Assembly: GCA_027604505.1 (NCBI GenBank)
Contig: JADIIX010000108.1
Location: 1 to 64,000 of the forward strand
Origin: Gonapodya sp. JEL0774
Taxonomy: Eukaryota > Monoblepharomycota > Monoblepharidomycetes > Monoblepharidales > Gonapodyaceae
Direction of reading: 5' to 3'
DNA: 64,000 nt
Notes under the pieces: model-generated
What the model saw: the letters and a program-made list of their open reading frames with translations, nothing else
What the model was told of the DNA's origin: nothing
Databases searched by the model: none
In this document: piece after piece, positions 47,663 to 60,350 of the stretch
Layout of the letters: each line of letters starts with the position of its first letter
How positions within the stretch are numbered: the first letter of the stretch is position 1
Translations under genes and position numbers: made by a program

Positions 47663-50600
47663 ATGTCTCTTTCCAGGTTTGTGCAATTCATCAACATCTG
47701 TGCGGTCGTTGCTTCGATGCGCGGCTGACGGTTCCGTGTGCGCCTGTTCTGCTGCGCACTTGTGTCCTTGATCTTGTGCCCTGCACGAACACTCGTTACC
47801 CACTTCAAGCGTTCTCCCGGCGCCTCGCACGTCGCTGACTACCACTACAACATTCAACCCGCCGTTACCGCCAACCTCGTTGCCGCCTTCATCGGCACTC
47901 GTGCGTGCTGCCAATGTTCCCCGCTACGGTCAGAGGAAGGGTTGGACTCCGAAGACGCTGGAGGATTTTGGCGATGGCGGCGCCTTTCCAGAGTGTCACG
48001 TTGTGCAGTACCCGATGGATATGGGAAGGAAGAAGAACGTCGGGGTGAGTCGTCCGAAGTGATGACAATGCATATCATGTTCAGTTCAACAAGTGTCAGG
48101 ATTCACATTCAATCTCGTGCGAGATTTGGGGAACCGAGGAATTGTACTATCTGTATATTCTCGCTTCTGTGATAAGCGGACAATTGAAACCGTCGCCATT
48201 GAGAGGTCGGACATGACAACGCTTGGACGAGTCGCCTGGGACATTCATTCGGACTCTTTTGGGAGTCTAGCGTCTCAGCGTTCTACAGAAGCTACGAGCG
48301 TGGAGTGACGGGAAAGGAAGCTGACCTGCACTCTACCCTCCCTCCCTCCAGAAATCCCTCGCCCTCCAAACTGACGCCTCCGGTCACCTCCGCTACGACG
48401 CCCTCCTGACCCAAAACCTCCCTGACAACCGCATTGTACACTCTACCGTGGTCGCCCTCACCGCCCAAACCCGCTCCGACGACCCTTCCGACGAGCAAGC
48501 GTTCGCCCGCCCCGACAATGACACGGTCCGCGAACAGACCGAACGAACACAAAAGGCACTCGAGAAGATCGTCGGTGGCAAAGTGGCAGCTACCAGGTCG
48601 GCGCTCGTGGGAGGAGAGGACCTCGAGGGAGGGAAAGGTGGCGCCAGCTTCATCAAATACACGCCGGGACAGCAAGGGGCAGGGCAGGGTGCCGTCGGGA
48701 CCAGGATCATCAGAATGGTTGATGGTCAGTATGGTGGCCTGAGGTGAATGGCGGTATAGAGTGGAAGGGAGTTGGATATGGCGAAACCGTATCAGGTGGC
48801 GTGCCAAACTTCACCTTGCCGTGGTTCACGTGACGCGTAGTCATCAGATTCAGTTTGGGTCTCATGCTTTATGAGTGTTCTGAGTTTTTCTCGCTGGCTG
48901 ATAATGGCCCATCTTCCCCCTCCCTCCAACCCCCCCTGTTTTCTCTCCTCCCCCCTCCTCTCCTCATCAACCCCACAGCCAAGCAAGACCCCCTCTCCCC
49001 ACCCCGCTTCAAAGCCAAGAAAGTCCCCAAAGGCCCACCCTCCCCTCCACCGCCAGTCATGCACAGCCCACCGCGTAAAGTGACCGCCGAGGAACAGAAG
49101 GAGTGGTACATTCCGCCGAGTATCAGTAGCTGGAAGAATAGGCACGGGTATACGAGTGAGTGGAAGGGGAGGAAGGTGTTTCGGGCAATGTCAATACCAT
49201 TTCTGACCGAGATCATCTCCTCCTCTTGACCCACTCGCACCGCAAAGTTCCCCTTGACAAACGCTTGGCAAGCGACGGGAGGGGCATGCAGGAAGTGGTG
49301 GTCAATGATAACTTCGCAAAGGTGAGTCGTACGGTGGCCACGGTCTCGAGGGGACCTTTAAGTGGTGGTTCTACGCTGTGGGACATGGCTGGAATGGGGC
49401 ATCACGTGGAAAGTGTCGTAATGGATCCTATGGATGACTGTTTTTTTTTGTTTGTTGCCAAGGATTCGTGGGATGTGACCGGGCATTAATGATGGAGTCA
49501 ATAGAGTGCCGGGCTGCAAAAGCGGAGGAATCGTCGGGATCATTTCCTACCCTGATCTTCCGCTTTCCAAGACTACTTCATACCTACTTCACTGATCTCA
49601 CTTTTTCTTGGCTTTTCACACACCACACTCGTGGTCGGGACTGTTGTTGGGTGATCCACATGCACTGTGTGCACTTTCCACTCCCACGTGCTTTTCGAAA
49701 TCTGGATGACTTTCCGATCGCCGCCACCCGCACATGCAACTCACATGCCATGTTCCCCCCGATCAGCTCTCGGAAGCAATGTTCATCGCGGACCGCCACG
49801 CCCGTGAAGAAGTCCGCCTTCGCGCTGAAATGCAATCCAAAGTAGCTGCCAAAGAAAAACGCGAAAAGGAAGAGAGGCTCCGAGCGTTGGCACAGAGGGC
49901 AAGGGAGGAGAGAGCAGGTTTGAAGCCAGGTGCTGCCTCCGTAGTTGGCGCCGACGAGACTCCTGCAGGAATGACGAGAGCCGACTCACCTGATGGTAGG
50001 GGCGCAAGAGGTGGGAGCACACCGCCCCGGAGTGGTGGAAATCGTGGTGCGTCGTCCGATGTGGACTCGGAAGGTTCGGGGGAGGATGAAGTAGAATTGT
50101 CCGAGGAAGCCAAAAAGAGGGCGAAGGAGAGGGAGGATATCAGGCGTGAGAGGCAAAAGATGCGTGAGAGGGAGATGAGGATGAGCCACATGGGACAGGA
50201 TGCGAAGAAGAGATTTGAAGAGAGAGGGTGAGTAAAATTTCAATTTGAGTGGAGCAGCCTCTACTAAGTTCTGCCGTCGCACACTTGCCCGGATTTACGG
50301 TCCCTTGTTTTGCTTCGGGCCACTGTCACATGGACAACGAATATAGCGAGGGCCGCGACATATCCGAGAAAATTGCACTCGGCATCGCCCGTCCCACTGC
50401 CGTGAGCAACACCGAGACGCTTTATGACTCGCGTCTTTTCAATCGATCTGCGGGCATGACTTCGGGCTTCGGTGAAGAGGACTCTTACGGTTTGTACGAC
50501 AAGCCGCTCTTCACCGGGAGCAGTGCCAACATCATTTACAAGGCACCTCGAGGCGGGGCGGGGAGTAAGCACGACGACGAGTTTGGTGGCATGGATATGG

Positions 50601-50987
50601 GCGAGATGGAGAAACTCGCCAGCTCTGGTCCGAAACCAGCTCGTGGTTTCCAGGGGACAGATGTGGCACCAGGAGCTGGCGGTGGTGGTGTCGCTGGACC
50701 GGTTCTATTTGAGAAGGATGCAGGGGATGTATTCGGGCTCGAAAAGTTTTTGGAAGGGAAAAGCACGGCTAAACGGGCGAGAGAGGATGGGCAGCCCCAG
50801 AGGGGATTGATGGGTGCAAGGTAGGCAGGCAGTTCGAATTTCCAGGTGGAAGTCAAAGAAGTCTTTTCTACAATGCTATACTTGTTTTCTGCACAGTACC
50901 GCCGGTAAGCGTGAAGATTATGACAACCGTGGATCCGGACGGCGCATGGAGTTCGAGCCAGAGGGGAAGAGATCGAGAAAGGACTAG
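47663..50987 (+). CDS. SNW1: SNW1/SKIP (Prp45-like) splicing and transcription co-regulator
   Basis: Eight exons close in phase: 47663-47676 (14 nt), 47810-48044, 48352-48724, 48979-49155, 49249-49322, 49767-50227, 50347-50820 and 50897-50987, giving 632 residues. Key blocks are SSVLPAPR, YGQRKGW, DFGDGGAFPECHVVQYPMDM, SFIKYTPGQQG, IIRMVD, KGPPSPPPPVMHSPPRK, SSWKNRHGYTIPLDKRLASD, EAMFIADRHAREEVR, GRDISEKIALGIA and VFGLEKFLEG. The name-giving SNWKN is SSWKN here. SNW1 is a spliceosomal protein of the activated B/C complexes and a transcription cofactor. The region after the SNW domain is Glu/Arg-rich and helical, as in the family, but with a longer acidic insert. The start depends on a 14-nt first exon inferred from splice signals. 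Confidence 0.94.
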
Positions 50988-51364
50988 TCGACTAGGTGCG
51001 TAAACATTCTCTGCGGAGTATTCCAACGGGTTACAGCCAAGTACATAGTTGAATGTATTTTGTGTTGGGGTAGATATATAGTGGCAAAGGCATGATACCG
51101 CAAAGCGCAAACTCTCCTCGTGCAAAATGGGTGTCACTTTCGATGTGGGACATGGCTCTGCGCTGTCATCATATGGGGGCTATAAGCTTTGATCCCAGTC
51201 GCTCCATGCTAGTTCTGAAGGAGCGAAATTGCATTCTAAAAAATTCCATCCGGCCGAATACATACAACGGTCAAAGACAATGCATGGGATAAATCAAAAC
51301 TGTACAACTAATTATTGAACAGTGGCAGTCCACAAAGATAGCCAAAAATTGGGTTCGGAGTTAC
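50988..51364. other. Convergent intergenic region
   Basis: 3' flanks of SNW1 (+) and the large disordered protein gene (-). No features were recognised. Confidence 0.4.
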
Positions 51365-54300
51365 TCAAAGCGTAGTGAACTCCTGATGCTTGTTACTATG
51401 CCCCCGTTCACCTGATCCACTATCAGCCCGAAAGCTAGAAGAGATAGTCGAAAGCCCTCCGTCAGATCCTGCGTAAGTAGAGATTGAGCGACGACTTGAC
51501 TTTGTTCCTCCCTTAGTCCGCTTTATCGGTTCATTGCCGGACTCTATGTCCTCGAGTTCCAAGCTTCCTCTTTTGGTGGAACCGACCGGTCGTAGAATGC
51601 TCACCCACGAGCCAGTCGTTTGGTAGTCCATGGAGAGTTCGTCCACATCATCATCCGCAATATTCACGAATTCTACATCCAGAGCACTCGTCGGTTTTGG
51701 TGCACGAATGAGCTGATGAGATTTTGATGAGGAGGACATTCGGATCGAGGAAGAAGGTTTCGTAACTCTGACATCGGTAACGGGTGTGATGGTAGACGAT
51801 GTGCTACCACGACGAACGTGCGCTTCGGTGCGATCCATGGAGGAGGTGACGGACTTCGAACGTCCAGTCACCGGTGCGACAGTCGGCGTCTTCGAGACAA
51901 TGGAGTCCGACGGACTTGCTGGGCGAGGATTCTTGCGTAGTCGTTTGTATTGTGCGTCTGAGGTATCAGACTCCCTGTCGGGCAACTTTTGCAATTGCTT
52001 AGAGCTCGACTCTGTGAGAAATGGAAGCGAATGCCCAGCGGTGTACTTCTTCAACAGCGCTGAGGTATCCACTTTGCTTGGCTCCGGAGGATCTGATTGT
52101 TTGATTCCTTTGTGATTTCTCCGCCGAGTCCTGGGTAGATCTTCATCTTCGCTGAAGTCAAGCACGTCAACTTCTTCAGCATGTTCATCCTGTTTGCGCC
52201 GTTTCCGCTTGGTTTTCGCGATCTTAACAGACTCCGGCTCGAAAACAGACTCGGCTTCGAAATCCCCTGGAAAATTAGTCGATTCGGTCCCTGAAACCAA
52301 TTGTTTACCTGATGAAATGGAATCTTGCCTATTCCCGCAATCATCAGTATCGTGAACGTGTCTCCCTTCGTGAACATTGTCTACCCCCACACGCGTTACT
52401 GGGATAATCGACGTCAAATCTGTCAGGTGAGGTTTCTCCATCCGTAGCTCCAGTTCGTCAGACCTCTCTTCAGGTACAGGCACACAAATAATAGGTGTTT
52501 CGGGCCTCGCTGCGTCCATCTGGGTGTGGTTCGAACCAGACGAATGGTGACTGATCTCTGAATGGGCGGATCCTGACGAAGCAACAGATGAACGAATGGG
52601 TTTTTGATGAAAACCCTTGCTATGAATTTTGTGAAGGTGTTGAGGTGTAGGGGGCAGTGATATTTCAAAGACTGGAGATCGATTGCGATTCCGTCGCACG
52701 GAGATGGGGTAGTCAGTACTGGACAACTGGATCGAATATCGCCTGGGGTCCGCCGATTCCGCCACGGCAATGTGCTCCGGTCGTGTTATCAGAACTGAGT
52801 CCGATATTAACGTTGGTGTGGGCATCGGAGCAATCTGATTGACAAAGGTAGAGTATGAGAATGTTGAGAACCATTAGGGGATGCAGTGTCGGAACTCACA
52901 GATGCCATAACCATTTTGGAGCCACTGCCCCCATCCCGAAGTGAAACTTCCTCGATCAAATTGTCGATCAGGGAGCCCTTTAGACTCTCGGGGACGGTCG
53001 ATGAGAACCCCAAAGCAGATTCGTACACATTGGAAAGGCTATCCTCAACGGCGGGCTCAAGAGTTTGGCCTTCATGAATGCCAACCCAGTCGCTCTCCCC
53101 TGCTCCGAGTATTCCGTTCTCCACGGCGGGTTCAACAGTTTGGCCTTCATCACCGTCAACCAAGTCGCTCTCCCCAGCTGTATGTAGTTCGTTCTCAACA
53201 GCGGGTTCAACATTTTGCCCTTCATCACCGTCAACCAAGTCACTCTCCCCAGCTCCGTATATCGCCAGGGGCCCCGACAAATCCACTGGCGTACTTCTAT
53301 CGGATTCGCGAGTAGTCTCGTCCAATGTATCATTGTCGTGATTTGAGGGAAAGTTTTCAGTGTGCATTGTGTCTTCCATTAGTGCATCGTCAAGACCCGT
53401 TACCTTCGAGCTGTCATCAATCTCTTCAACACGTCCGTCTTTGTGGTCCAAGCGCATGTCCGTGCCGGCACCGTTATTCACGGACCCATCGTCAACAGCC
53501 ATACTTTCTGCAGTGAAATCAGCCTGACTCTTTAGAAACGAAGGGCTATCGCGAGCGAGTGGATCAGTGGAGATGTCACAAGAAGTGCTATCCTCACCGC
53601 CTCTTTCACTAAGTTGTTTGCTCACAATACTCAAATTCCCATCCGAAAGATAGGGAAGGCGCGATATTGGTGGCCCGTTAGAACTCAAAGCTTTTGATTG
53701 CAGATTCGCACTGTGGGAAAAATCCGGTGGTCGCCTTCTCAAACGTGCGCTGTAGGGGTGAAAGTGGACCACCGATGCCAGTTTTGAGAGCGAGGGGAGT
53801 CCGCTGCGAGCACGGTCCCTTAGGGCTGCATGATATAGTTGCACAGGTTCTGTTTGGGTTTGAAGATGCGCGGGTTCGCAGAGAGCGGTAACCACTTCGC
53901 GCGAAACCGAACCCCCCAAAACATCAGTAGGGCAATCACGACCACGCAACAAGGTCCCATTGCCATCTGGATTCTTCGTTCCCGTAGTTCCAGTCTGCTT
54001 GACTTCTCGACTCCTTCTATCGTTCGTATTTTCCAACAAGGAATTCTCCACAGTGAGAATGTCGCCATGATCACTTCCTTCTAAGATCGCATTGTCCAGT
54101 CCCCTCCCCATTGTGACCTCTCCGCCATTCACATCCACGTCCATCCTGGCCGAACTGCCTTGAAAATATTGATCTCCATCACCAAGCACCTGATGCCGCA
54201 CTTCATTATCCTCCACTTCTTCTCCCTCTTCGTGTTCAGGACCATCGTCTTCGCTCCCTGCAACCAACCAGTCGTCCACTATATCCGGCTCTCCGTGCAT

Positions 54301-56212
54301 CTGCGTCGCCTTTCGCTCTCCTTTCCCCTTGACGTTCCCTTTCCAAGCGATTCCCCACTCCTCTCTCCATCCATCCTTCTCCAATCCTACTCTCCAGTCT
54401 GATGCAATAACGGGCGCCAATAGCGCAGGCGGTACATAGTCGAGGTCAAACCCGTCATCGAGCTGCTCCTGCGATTGTGCTCTACTTTTACTGCGGTGAG
54501 TGATTGGGTCCAATGAGGGGGAGAAGCCATCATGCACCGATGAGGAGAATGCGGGCCACTCAGGAACGGCAGAGTCGGGTTCGGAGAAGAGCGAAGAAGG
54601 TGGCGCGGTGGGTGAGGAAGGCGCAAGTCCGGGAGAGGAATGGCTTGCGATTTCTGGGATCACAGATGGTACTGATAGGTGGTTGGAGGCAACGGGAAGG
54701 GTATTCGATGATGGTTTTGGCGCTAGTTCTGAGGGAGAGGGGAGGTGCGAAACTTTAAACAACTATCCTGGTATGTTGCACTTCTACCGGCCACCAAAAG
54801 ACATACCTGTAAGCTGCACGTCCATTAGTTCGTCCCACTCCCCTCTATCTTCCTCGTCCACATCGTCCCCATCCGGCTCGACATCTGAATCGTCAGCCAC
54901 GCCCACCATCTGGACGTCCCTGCCGTCTTGCTCTCTGCGCCATACCCGCACTGGTTGCTTCTCTTGTCCGATGTCCCCACTCTGCTGCTCGACACCTTCT
55001 CGATCATCTGTCCCCAGATTCCACCATACCGAAGCACTCGCACGTCCGATCACTTCCCCACATCCTCGTCCAACTCTCGGTACCACAGGACGAACTCTAA
55101 GTGCGAGCTTCAGTGGCGCAAGATCAACCACAACGGAGTCGCTGACTGGGTTCTGGACTGGCGGTGCGTGTTCAGGCAGGAACTGGTTCACAGTTAACTG
55201 AGGTATTTGTAGATCGACTCGTACTCTCTCCGAATCTTCGTTCAGGGCTTTGTCCTTTCCGGCCTTCCCCCGCCGATCCGGCTCCACTTCAGCATCTTCA
55301 ACAATCACCCGCCTGCCGGTCCCGCGCCAGCCCTCCTTCCATTCCGGCTCGCCTGCGAGATCCTCCATGGCTTGAATCACATCGCTTCCACTCCCACGAC
55401 GCCCGTGCTTGCTCACACACCCCTCTACAACCCACGTAATATGCTTGCACGTCCCCACATGCACCTGCTTCGGCATCCCCGCCGCAAGACCCACGTCCCG
55501 CACGATCACTTCCCCCGTCCTCTGGCCATTATGTCCACTGTCCTGAGCCCCTGCTGCCGGCTCAGTCCCCTCACCCGCTCGTCCTCTCGTCGTCCTCTGC
55601 CACCACCCTGCGCCCATGACTATCGTACCGGCGTAGGGTTGAAGGGTAGCACTCAGGTGGAGAGAGGGAAGGACAGGGGCCTTGTGCGTGGTGAGGGATA
55701 AGGGAATGTGTGGGTTGTGTGATAGAGAGGGAAGAGTGAGTGGAATGGTAGATGGGGTGAGTAAGATATGCAGGATTGGAGGGGTGGCGGAAAGCGTCGG
55801 GGTGGGCGGCATGACTGTCGGTAAGCACCGATGACGTTTCAGTTTATGACATTTTTACAATCAGTTCATCGAGCAGTGCGATCAAAGGAAAACAATTTAT
55901 TCCACCTCCAATTCATCGTCTCAACTCACCACATCCGGCAATACCACCCCACGCCACCCCCACGGCCCTCTCCCTTCCCGCGTCCCACCTCACGACCCTA
56001 ACCGCCACGGCTTCCCCCGGCACCCACGCCCGTCTTGCAACGGTGCGTGCCGCGTCGGGAGTCCCTGGTGGCGGTGCAAACGACAGAGGAGGACCAGCGA
56101 TGGTGTGTGAGGTAGATGGGCCGATGTAGGAGCGGAGCCAGGTTTGTGGGGTGGTGGGCGCTGCGGGAACGGACGATTTGGAGGGTTTGGGAGGCGGAGG
56201 GAAAGTGAGCAT
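51365..56212 (-). CDS. Large mostly disordered protein with 25-residue tandem repeats
   Basis: Four exons close in phase: 56212-55930, 55814-54807, 54752-52900 and 52834-51365, giving 1537 residues. The start at 56212 (MLTFPPPPKPSKSS) is the first ATG in frame, but an upstream exon is possible because the frame stays open. The N-terminal ~400 residues look partly folded, with beta-rich stretches (HILLTPSTIPLTLPSL, YAGTIVMGAGWW). The rest is rich in Ser, Asp, Glu and Pro, with basic patches KTKRKRRKQD and RTRRRNHKG that look like nuclear localisation signals. Three tandem acidic repeats of the type AGESDLVDGDEGQTVEPAVE lie in the middle. Probably a nuclear scaffold or chromatin-linked protein. 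I do not recognise the family. Confidence 0.7.
53040..53262 (-). repeat. Three tandem 75-bp coding repeats
   Basis: A 75-bp unit encoding 25 residues (core ESDLVDGDEGQTVEPAVE) occurs three times in frame. The two copies at about 53110-53262 are nearly identical in DNA; the third (about 53040-53110) has diverged (SDWVGIHEGQTLEPAVE). Unit length is a multiple of three, so copy number can vary without frameshift. Confidence 0.8.
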
Positions 56213-56443
56213 GTCAAGAGTGTATGTGGGCTCTGCTGTGTGCGGGGGAGGGGCAGGTCGGAGCAAAAGTGAGGGAACTATTCAGAATTGTTCCCCTGCG
56301 ATACCTAACAAATTTAGAGGGAGAGCATCATCGTACTCAGCCCTTGGAGAAGCTCTTCGGTACCTAATACTGTCTTGTCGAACGACAAACGCCAAGATCC
56401 CGCTGACCACGAGCAGATGTCCAACTCCTCGCTGATACTCAAA

Positions 56444-57703
56444 CTAACCTCCATCATGCTCGTGATTCCATTCGGAATCACTCCATCGTACTGTGAGGGA
56501 CTCGCAGTCGGAGGCAGCGAGGTCCATCCACACGGTGACCTTTTGGAGCTGCGGTGCAAGGCGTGCGGCGTGACCCGTGGATATGCCGGAACGGTGCGAG
56601 TGCGAAAGGGAGTGCGATGCACTAGTGGCGAGAGAGGACAACGACGAATCCATGGATAACGGAAGAGCAAGGTCCGAAGAGGAGGAAGTAGCAGAGAGGA
56701 TAGAGTTTTGTCGACGTGTGATCCTGGATGATGATGATGCCAAAGAAGGCAGTGGAGGAGCGGATGCAGGTCGGCCAGCAGTACTAGCCGACGTTCCCAT
56801 CGCGGTGAGTCTTTGGAGTTCGGAACGTCTGGGTAGTGAATTGTGGAGCGAGGGAGCTGGTGTTGCGGAGACCAAGTGATGTGGAGAGCTGGAAGGAGCA
56901 GCAGAAGAGCTAATTTTGAGCGTGATGCGTGGGAGTGTTGAAGGGGGAGGTGTTGGGGTTGGAGATGGAGCTGTTGGAGGCAGACCGGGAGTCAGAACAG
57001 CCGCTGCAGAGACAGACGGCGTGGTCAGAGCAGGTGGCTCAGGAGGTTTTATCGCTGGTGCATCGAGCGGCGGTGGCAGAGCAGCTGCGGGCAGGTGTGA
57101 AACAGCGGTGACATCGACGTCGATGGACTCTACGTCCAGCGATGGAAGCACAGAGTCCTCGACAAGTTCAGCGTGCGCCGTCTCCAGCGAGTCTTGCGAT
57201 TTTGTGTCGAGTTGAGCGTCCGCGGCCTCCACTGCCGATTCACTCGGAGTCCTCTGGTCTCCTTCCGTGCTCACCCAATTCTCGCTTTCTTCCTCCGACT
57301 CTTCTCCGCTCTCATCCTCCTCCGCAGGTGCGCCCGCATTCGCAACGTCTTCCAAAGCGGAGAGTCGTCGCGATGATCTTCGGATGGTGCTCGGGTCCAA
57401 ACTGCTGACAGGGGGCGGTACGGCCGTCAGTACTCCTGAGGTGAGTCCCGGCTTTGGAACCTGCCCGCCTCCGCCCCGCCCTCGTCCCCTGCCACGTCTT
57501 GTTCCTCTCAATGCGCCTAGAGCACCTCTCTGCCCGGGGTGTCCGGCGACGAGTCCGGATCTCGTTGTCGTGCCCGAATACACATTTGCTGAACTCGTGG
57601 TCGCATTTCCCACTCGGGAACTGGAGCTTCTGTGCGTTTGTTGTCGTGTTTCAACTCCCACGGTATGGTGTTTAGCTCGCAATTCCCGACCAGTTGGGAG
57701 CAT
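56444..57703 (-). CDS. Disordered Ser/Pro-rich protein with an RG-rich motif
   Basis: A single open frame of 419 residues from ATG 57703 to 56444. It contains an Arg/Gly tract (TRRGRGRGRGGGG), which often binds RNA and is a target for arginine methylation, an acidic stretch (EEDESGEESEEESE), a long Pro/Ala/Ser section, and a Ser-rich part with basic residues. No folded domain is recognised. The short C-terminal end (QKVTVWMDLAASDCESLTVR) could be the start of a structured element cut by the stop. No intron is needed, which is unusual here. The ORF is open for 1.3 kb and is probably real, but low-complexity coding is hard to prove by eye. Confidence 0.5.
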   Translation of the reverse strand: MLPTGRELRAKHHTVGVETRQQTHRSSSSRVGNATTSSANVYSGTTTRSGLVAGHPGQRGALGALRGTRRGRGRGRGGGGQVPKPGLTSGVLTAVPPPVSSLDPSTIRRSSRRLSALEDVANAGAPAEEDESGEESEEESENWVSTEGDQRTPSESAVEAADAQLDTKSQDSLETAHAELVEDSVLPSLDVESIDVDVTAVSHLPAAALPPPLDAPAIKPPEPPALTTPSVSAAAVLTPGLPPTAPSPTPTPPPSTLPRITLKISSSAAPSSSPHHLVSATPAPSLHNSLPRRSELQRLTAMGTSASTAGRPASAPPLPSLASSSSRITRRQNSILSATSSSSDLALPLSMDSSLSSLATSASHSLSHSHRSGISTGHAARLAPQLQKVTVWMDLAASDCESLTVRWSDSEWNHEHDGG

Positions 57704-58015
57704 AAGGTGTCGGTTTTGGGTACCAAACCGATATCTCGGCGTGAAATAGCTCAATCACACAAGGACGTTGCACGACAAGAACACAATAAAATTGAAGATC
57801 ATTTCATGTGCAGAAAAGCATTTGACGGTACGGGGATACAAAAGTGCACGTGGTTAACTATCTAACAAATCTTGAGACTGTACTTTTCGCAGGCTTTTCA
57901 GTGTTCGAGAGGTCAAAAAATTGAAAGGAGGGAATTGTTCGTCAAGCAGTCGAAAGGACTCTTGAAACCGATTGTGATACTCTCGTGCTATCCACCAATG
58001 GTTCAAATCCAGCGT
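57704..58015. other. Intergenic
   Basis: Separates the RG-rich gene from the 3' end of RCC1, both on the minus strand. Nothing recognised. Confidence 0.4.
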
Positions 58016-60350
58016 TCACTTCTTCTTGGCCGCCCCTCTCGCACGCTTCGCAGGAGGCCCGTCCCCAGACTCGCTCGCGCTGTCAGCGATACTATCCGCC
58101 AGTATAACGTTTGGCTTGGTAACCGGATCGTCAACCTGCATCACCGCCTCCGAGTTGGTACCAGTCGGAGCCGCCGCAGGCACAGAAGGCACCACGGGTG
58201 CAGCAGGAGGAACTACCGCTGGCGGTGCTCCGGGTCTCTCGCCCAACAACCATATGGAGTGGTTTGCCCCACATCCAAGGGCAAGCGTCTTTCGTCCCTG
58301 CAGTTCAATCAACTCCGGTGATTCCCGAGTCTCATCGTCCCTGGTGCCCAAATTGCCCATCTGATTCAATCCCCATCCGTATAATCTGCCTGATCTCGTT
58401 ATGGCCATGGTGTATCGACCACCACACGCAACGAAATCCACCCCCTCTCCATCAAAGTTGTCGATGAGTTTCGGACGCAATACCAGAACATGGGTAGTTG
58501 TGAGGGCTCCAGTGATGACTGTGCTGTACTCGTCGGACTCTACGCCACATTGATAATCGTCATTCCGTCCAAAGCCGTACAGTCGACCTGGATGTGGCAG
58601 AAGTTGGAAGTCACGGCGGTGAGGGTTCAGATTGGGTTCGATGGCCGTTGGTAAGGTACAAAGGGCTCACCATCTTCCAACAGAATCATAGAGTGAAATT
58701 CCCCGGCCGCACACATCTTGACCTTCACTCCCTGGGGCAAACCCTCCACCTCCGCAGGAGTCTCAACGGAAGTTTCGCAATCGCCAAACCCAAGCTGAGA
58801 GTACCCATTCAGACCAAACGCAAAAACTTGCGTTCGATCCTTACTGACTAGGAATGTATGGTCGCCGCCCGAGCAAACCTCGGAGAATTTGAGACGGCGG
58901 TTCCAGTTCAAGGCCCGAGGCAGGAGGGACGCCTCGCCCTTGAATCTCGCCATAATACGACGTCCTAATGCGCCGTGTTCACCGATGCCCCAGGAGAATG
59001 CAGTACCAGCAGCGTCAATTGCTGTGGCGTGGTTGTTGCCCATCGAAATGGAGACAATGTGTCGCAGATTCGGGACCTTTACGAACTCGCGGACGACTTG
59101 ACCCTTCTCAAAGAAGCCGTAGTTGCCGTTCGTGTCCTGGGGACAGGTGTGAAGATGTTACATAGAGGATTGAATTCATCAGCGAAAACGTTTGGGCATC
59201 AGTCACGCCAGGACTTCAGCCGAAAGGACAGGAAACATGGGTCTTCACTCACTCTCCAGTTCCCACAACCATATACTTCGCCGAGTTCAGTCAGTACCAG
59301 TGTTACATTGTCCCCGGATACCATCTTCACGATCCGATCCACATCCTGGAGGCCTTGGGCAGGGTAAGGAATATAGTCCTTGTTTTCTGTACTGCGACCG
59401 AGACAGCCTTGGTCATTGCATCCCCAGGTGTAGAGTGTTTGCTGTAGACAAGGCAATCGTACGTTGTTGCTGGGTTCCAAAGAATGGCTGATTGGATACG
59501 AAACAAGTCGCTCACATTCCCTGTTGCATCTACCCCGAGTGCCAAAGAAGAGAGACCACCTGCTGCAACATCAACAATTCCACTATTCTCGATGACAACG
59601 ACTTTTCTGGGCTTGCCGTCTCCTCCAGGGATGGGGTCGCCGTCTTCGTCGACAATTCCGAGAGAGCCAATGGTGCCATCACCACTGAAAACGAACATTC
59701 GCAGAATGAGAAGGATGTTCGCAGAATGAGAAGTTTATCGCAAAAAATTTTGCTAGGAAACGGTTGACAACGCGTGTCCCTTGTTTTGCATCATGGATTC
59801 AGAATCGCCCTCCTCTGCAACTCAGATTGCGACCACCAAGCAACCCTCAGGCGCTGGGGCAGCTTAGTAGATTCAATACGCACCTGACAAAAACAGTTCC
59901 CGGTGTCGTTCTCGGCCTCGGCAGAGGAAAGTAGCTGGCAAATTTTCGGAGGACGGGGTTCGTCTTCTCCGCTCTCGAAACCCCTTTGGGCTTCCCACGG
60001 GCAGAAAGATTGAGTGCCGCCGTCGATTGAGAGAGCTCCTCTGTACTGCCCTGAGATTCAGTTTCGGATGCCTTCCGCTTTCGGGGGGGAGGGCTGGACC
60101 CCTCTGGGGTGATCGAGTCACGAGCTTGAGACGCCGCTGAGACCAGCCTGCTCGAGTCCGCCGTCTTGGTAGCACGCAAACGCCGGCCTCCTGAACTCTC
60201 TTCTCCTGGAACGGGAACGACCGATGTGTCTCTGGATTTGTCGCCACGGCGGGTTGGACGGGAAGGGGCAAATGAAGCTGAGGACGCGTTGGAATCGGTT
60301 TCCATGGCGTCGTTGAGGGAAGGTACCGTGTGGCGGGTCGGTCGAGGCAT
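58016..60350 (-). CDS. RCC1-type Ran guanine nucleotide exchange factor
   Basis: Five exons close in phase: 60350-59884, 59684-59516, 59441-59253, 59136-58671 and 58587-58016, giving 620 residues. The first ~145 residues are disordered and basic, with PPPRKRKASE as a candidate NLS. RCC1 blades follow: SGDGTIGSLGIVDEDGDPIP, VDVAAGGLSSLAL, LYTWGCNDQGCLGR, VYGCGNWRD, SISMGNNHATAIDAAG, FSWGIGEHGALGRR, VCSGGDHTFLV, VFAFGLNGYSQLG, LYGFGRNDDYQCG and LYGWGLNQMGNLG. The C-terminus is basic (KRARGAAKKK). RCC1/Prp20 proteins sit on chromatin and load GTP on Ran, setting up nuclear transport and spindle cues. Other RCC1-repeat proteins exist, but the acidic DEDGDPIPGGDG insert after the first blade is typical of Ran exchange factors. 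Confidence 0.88.
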
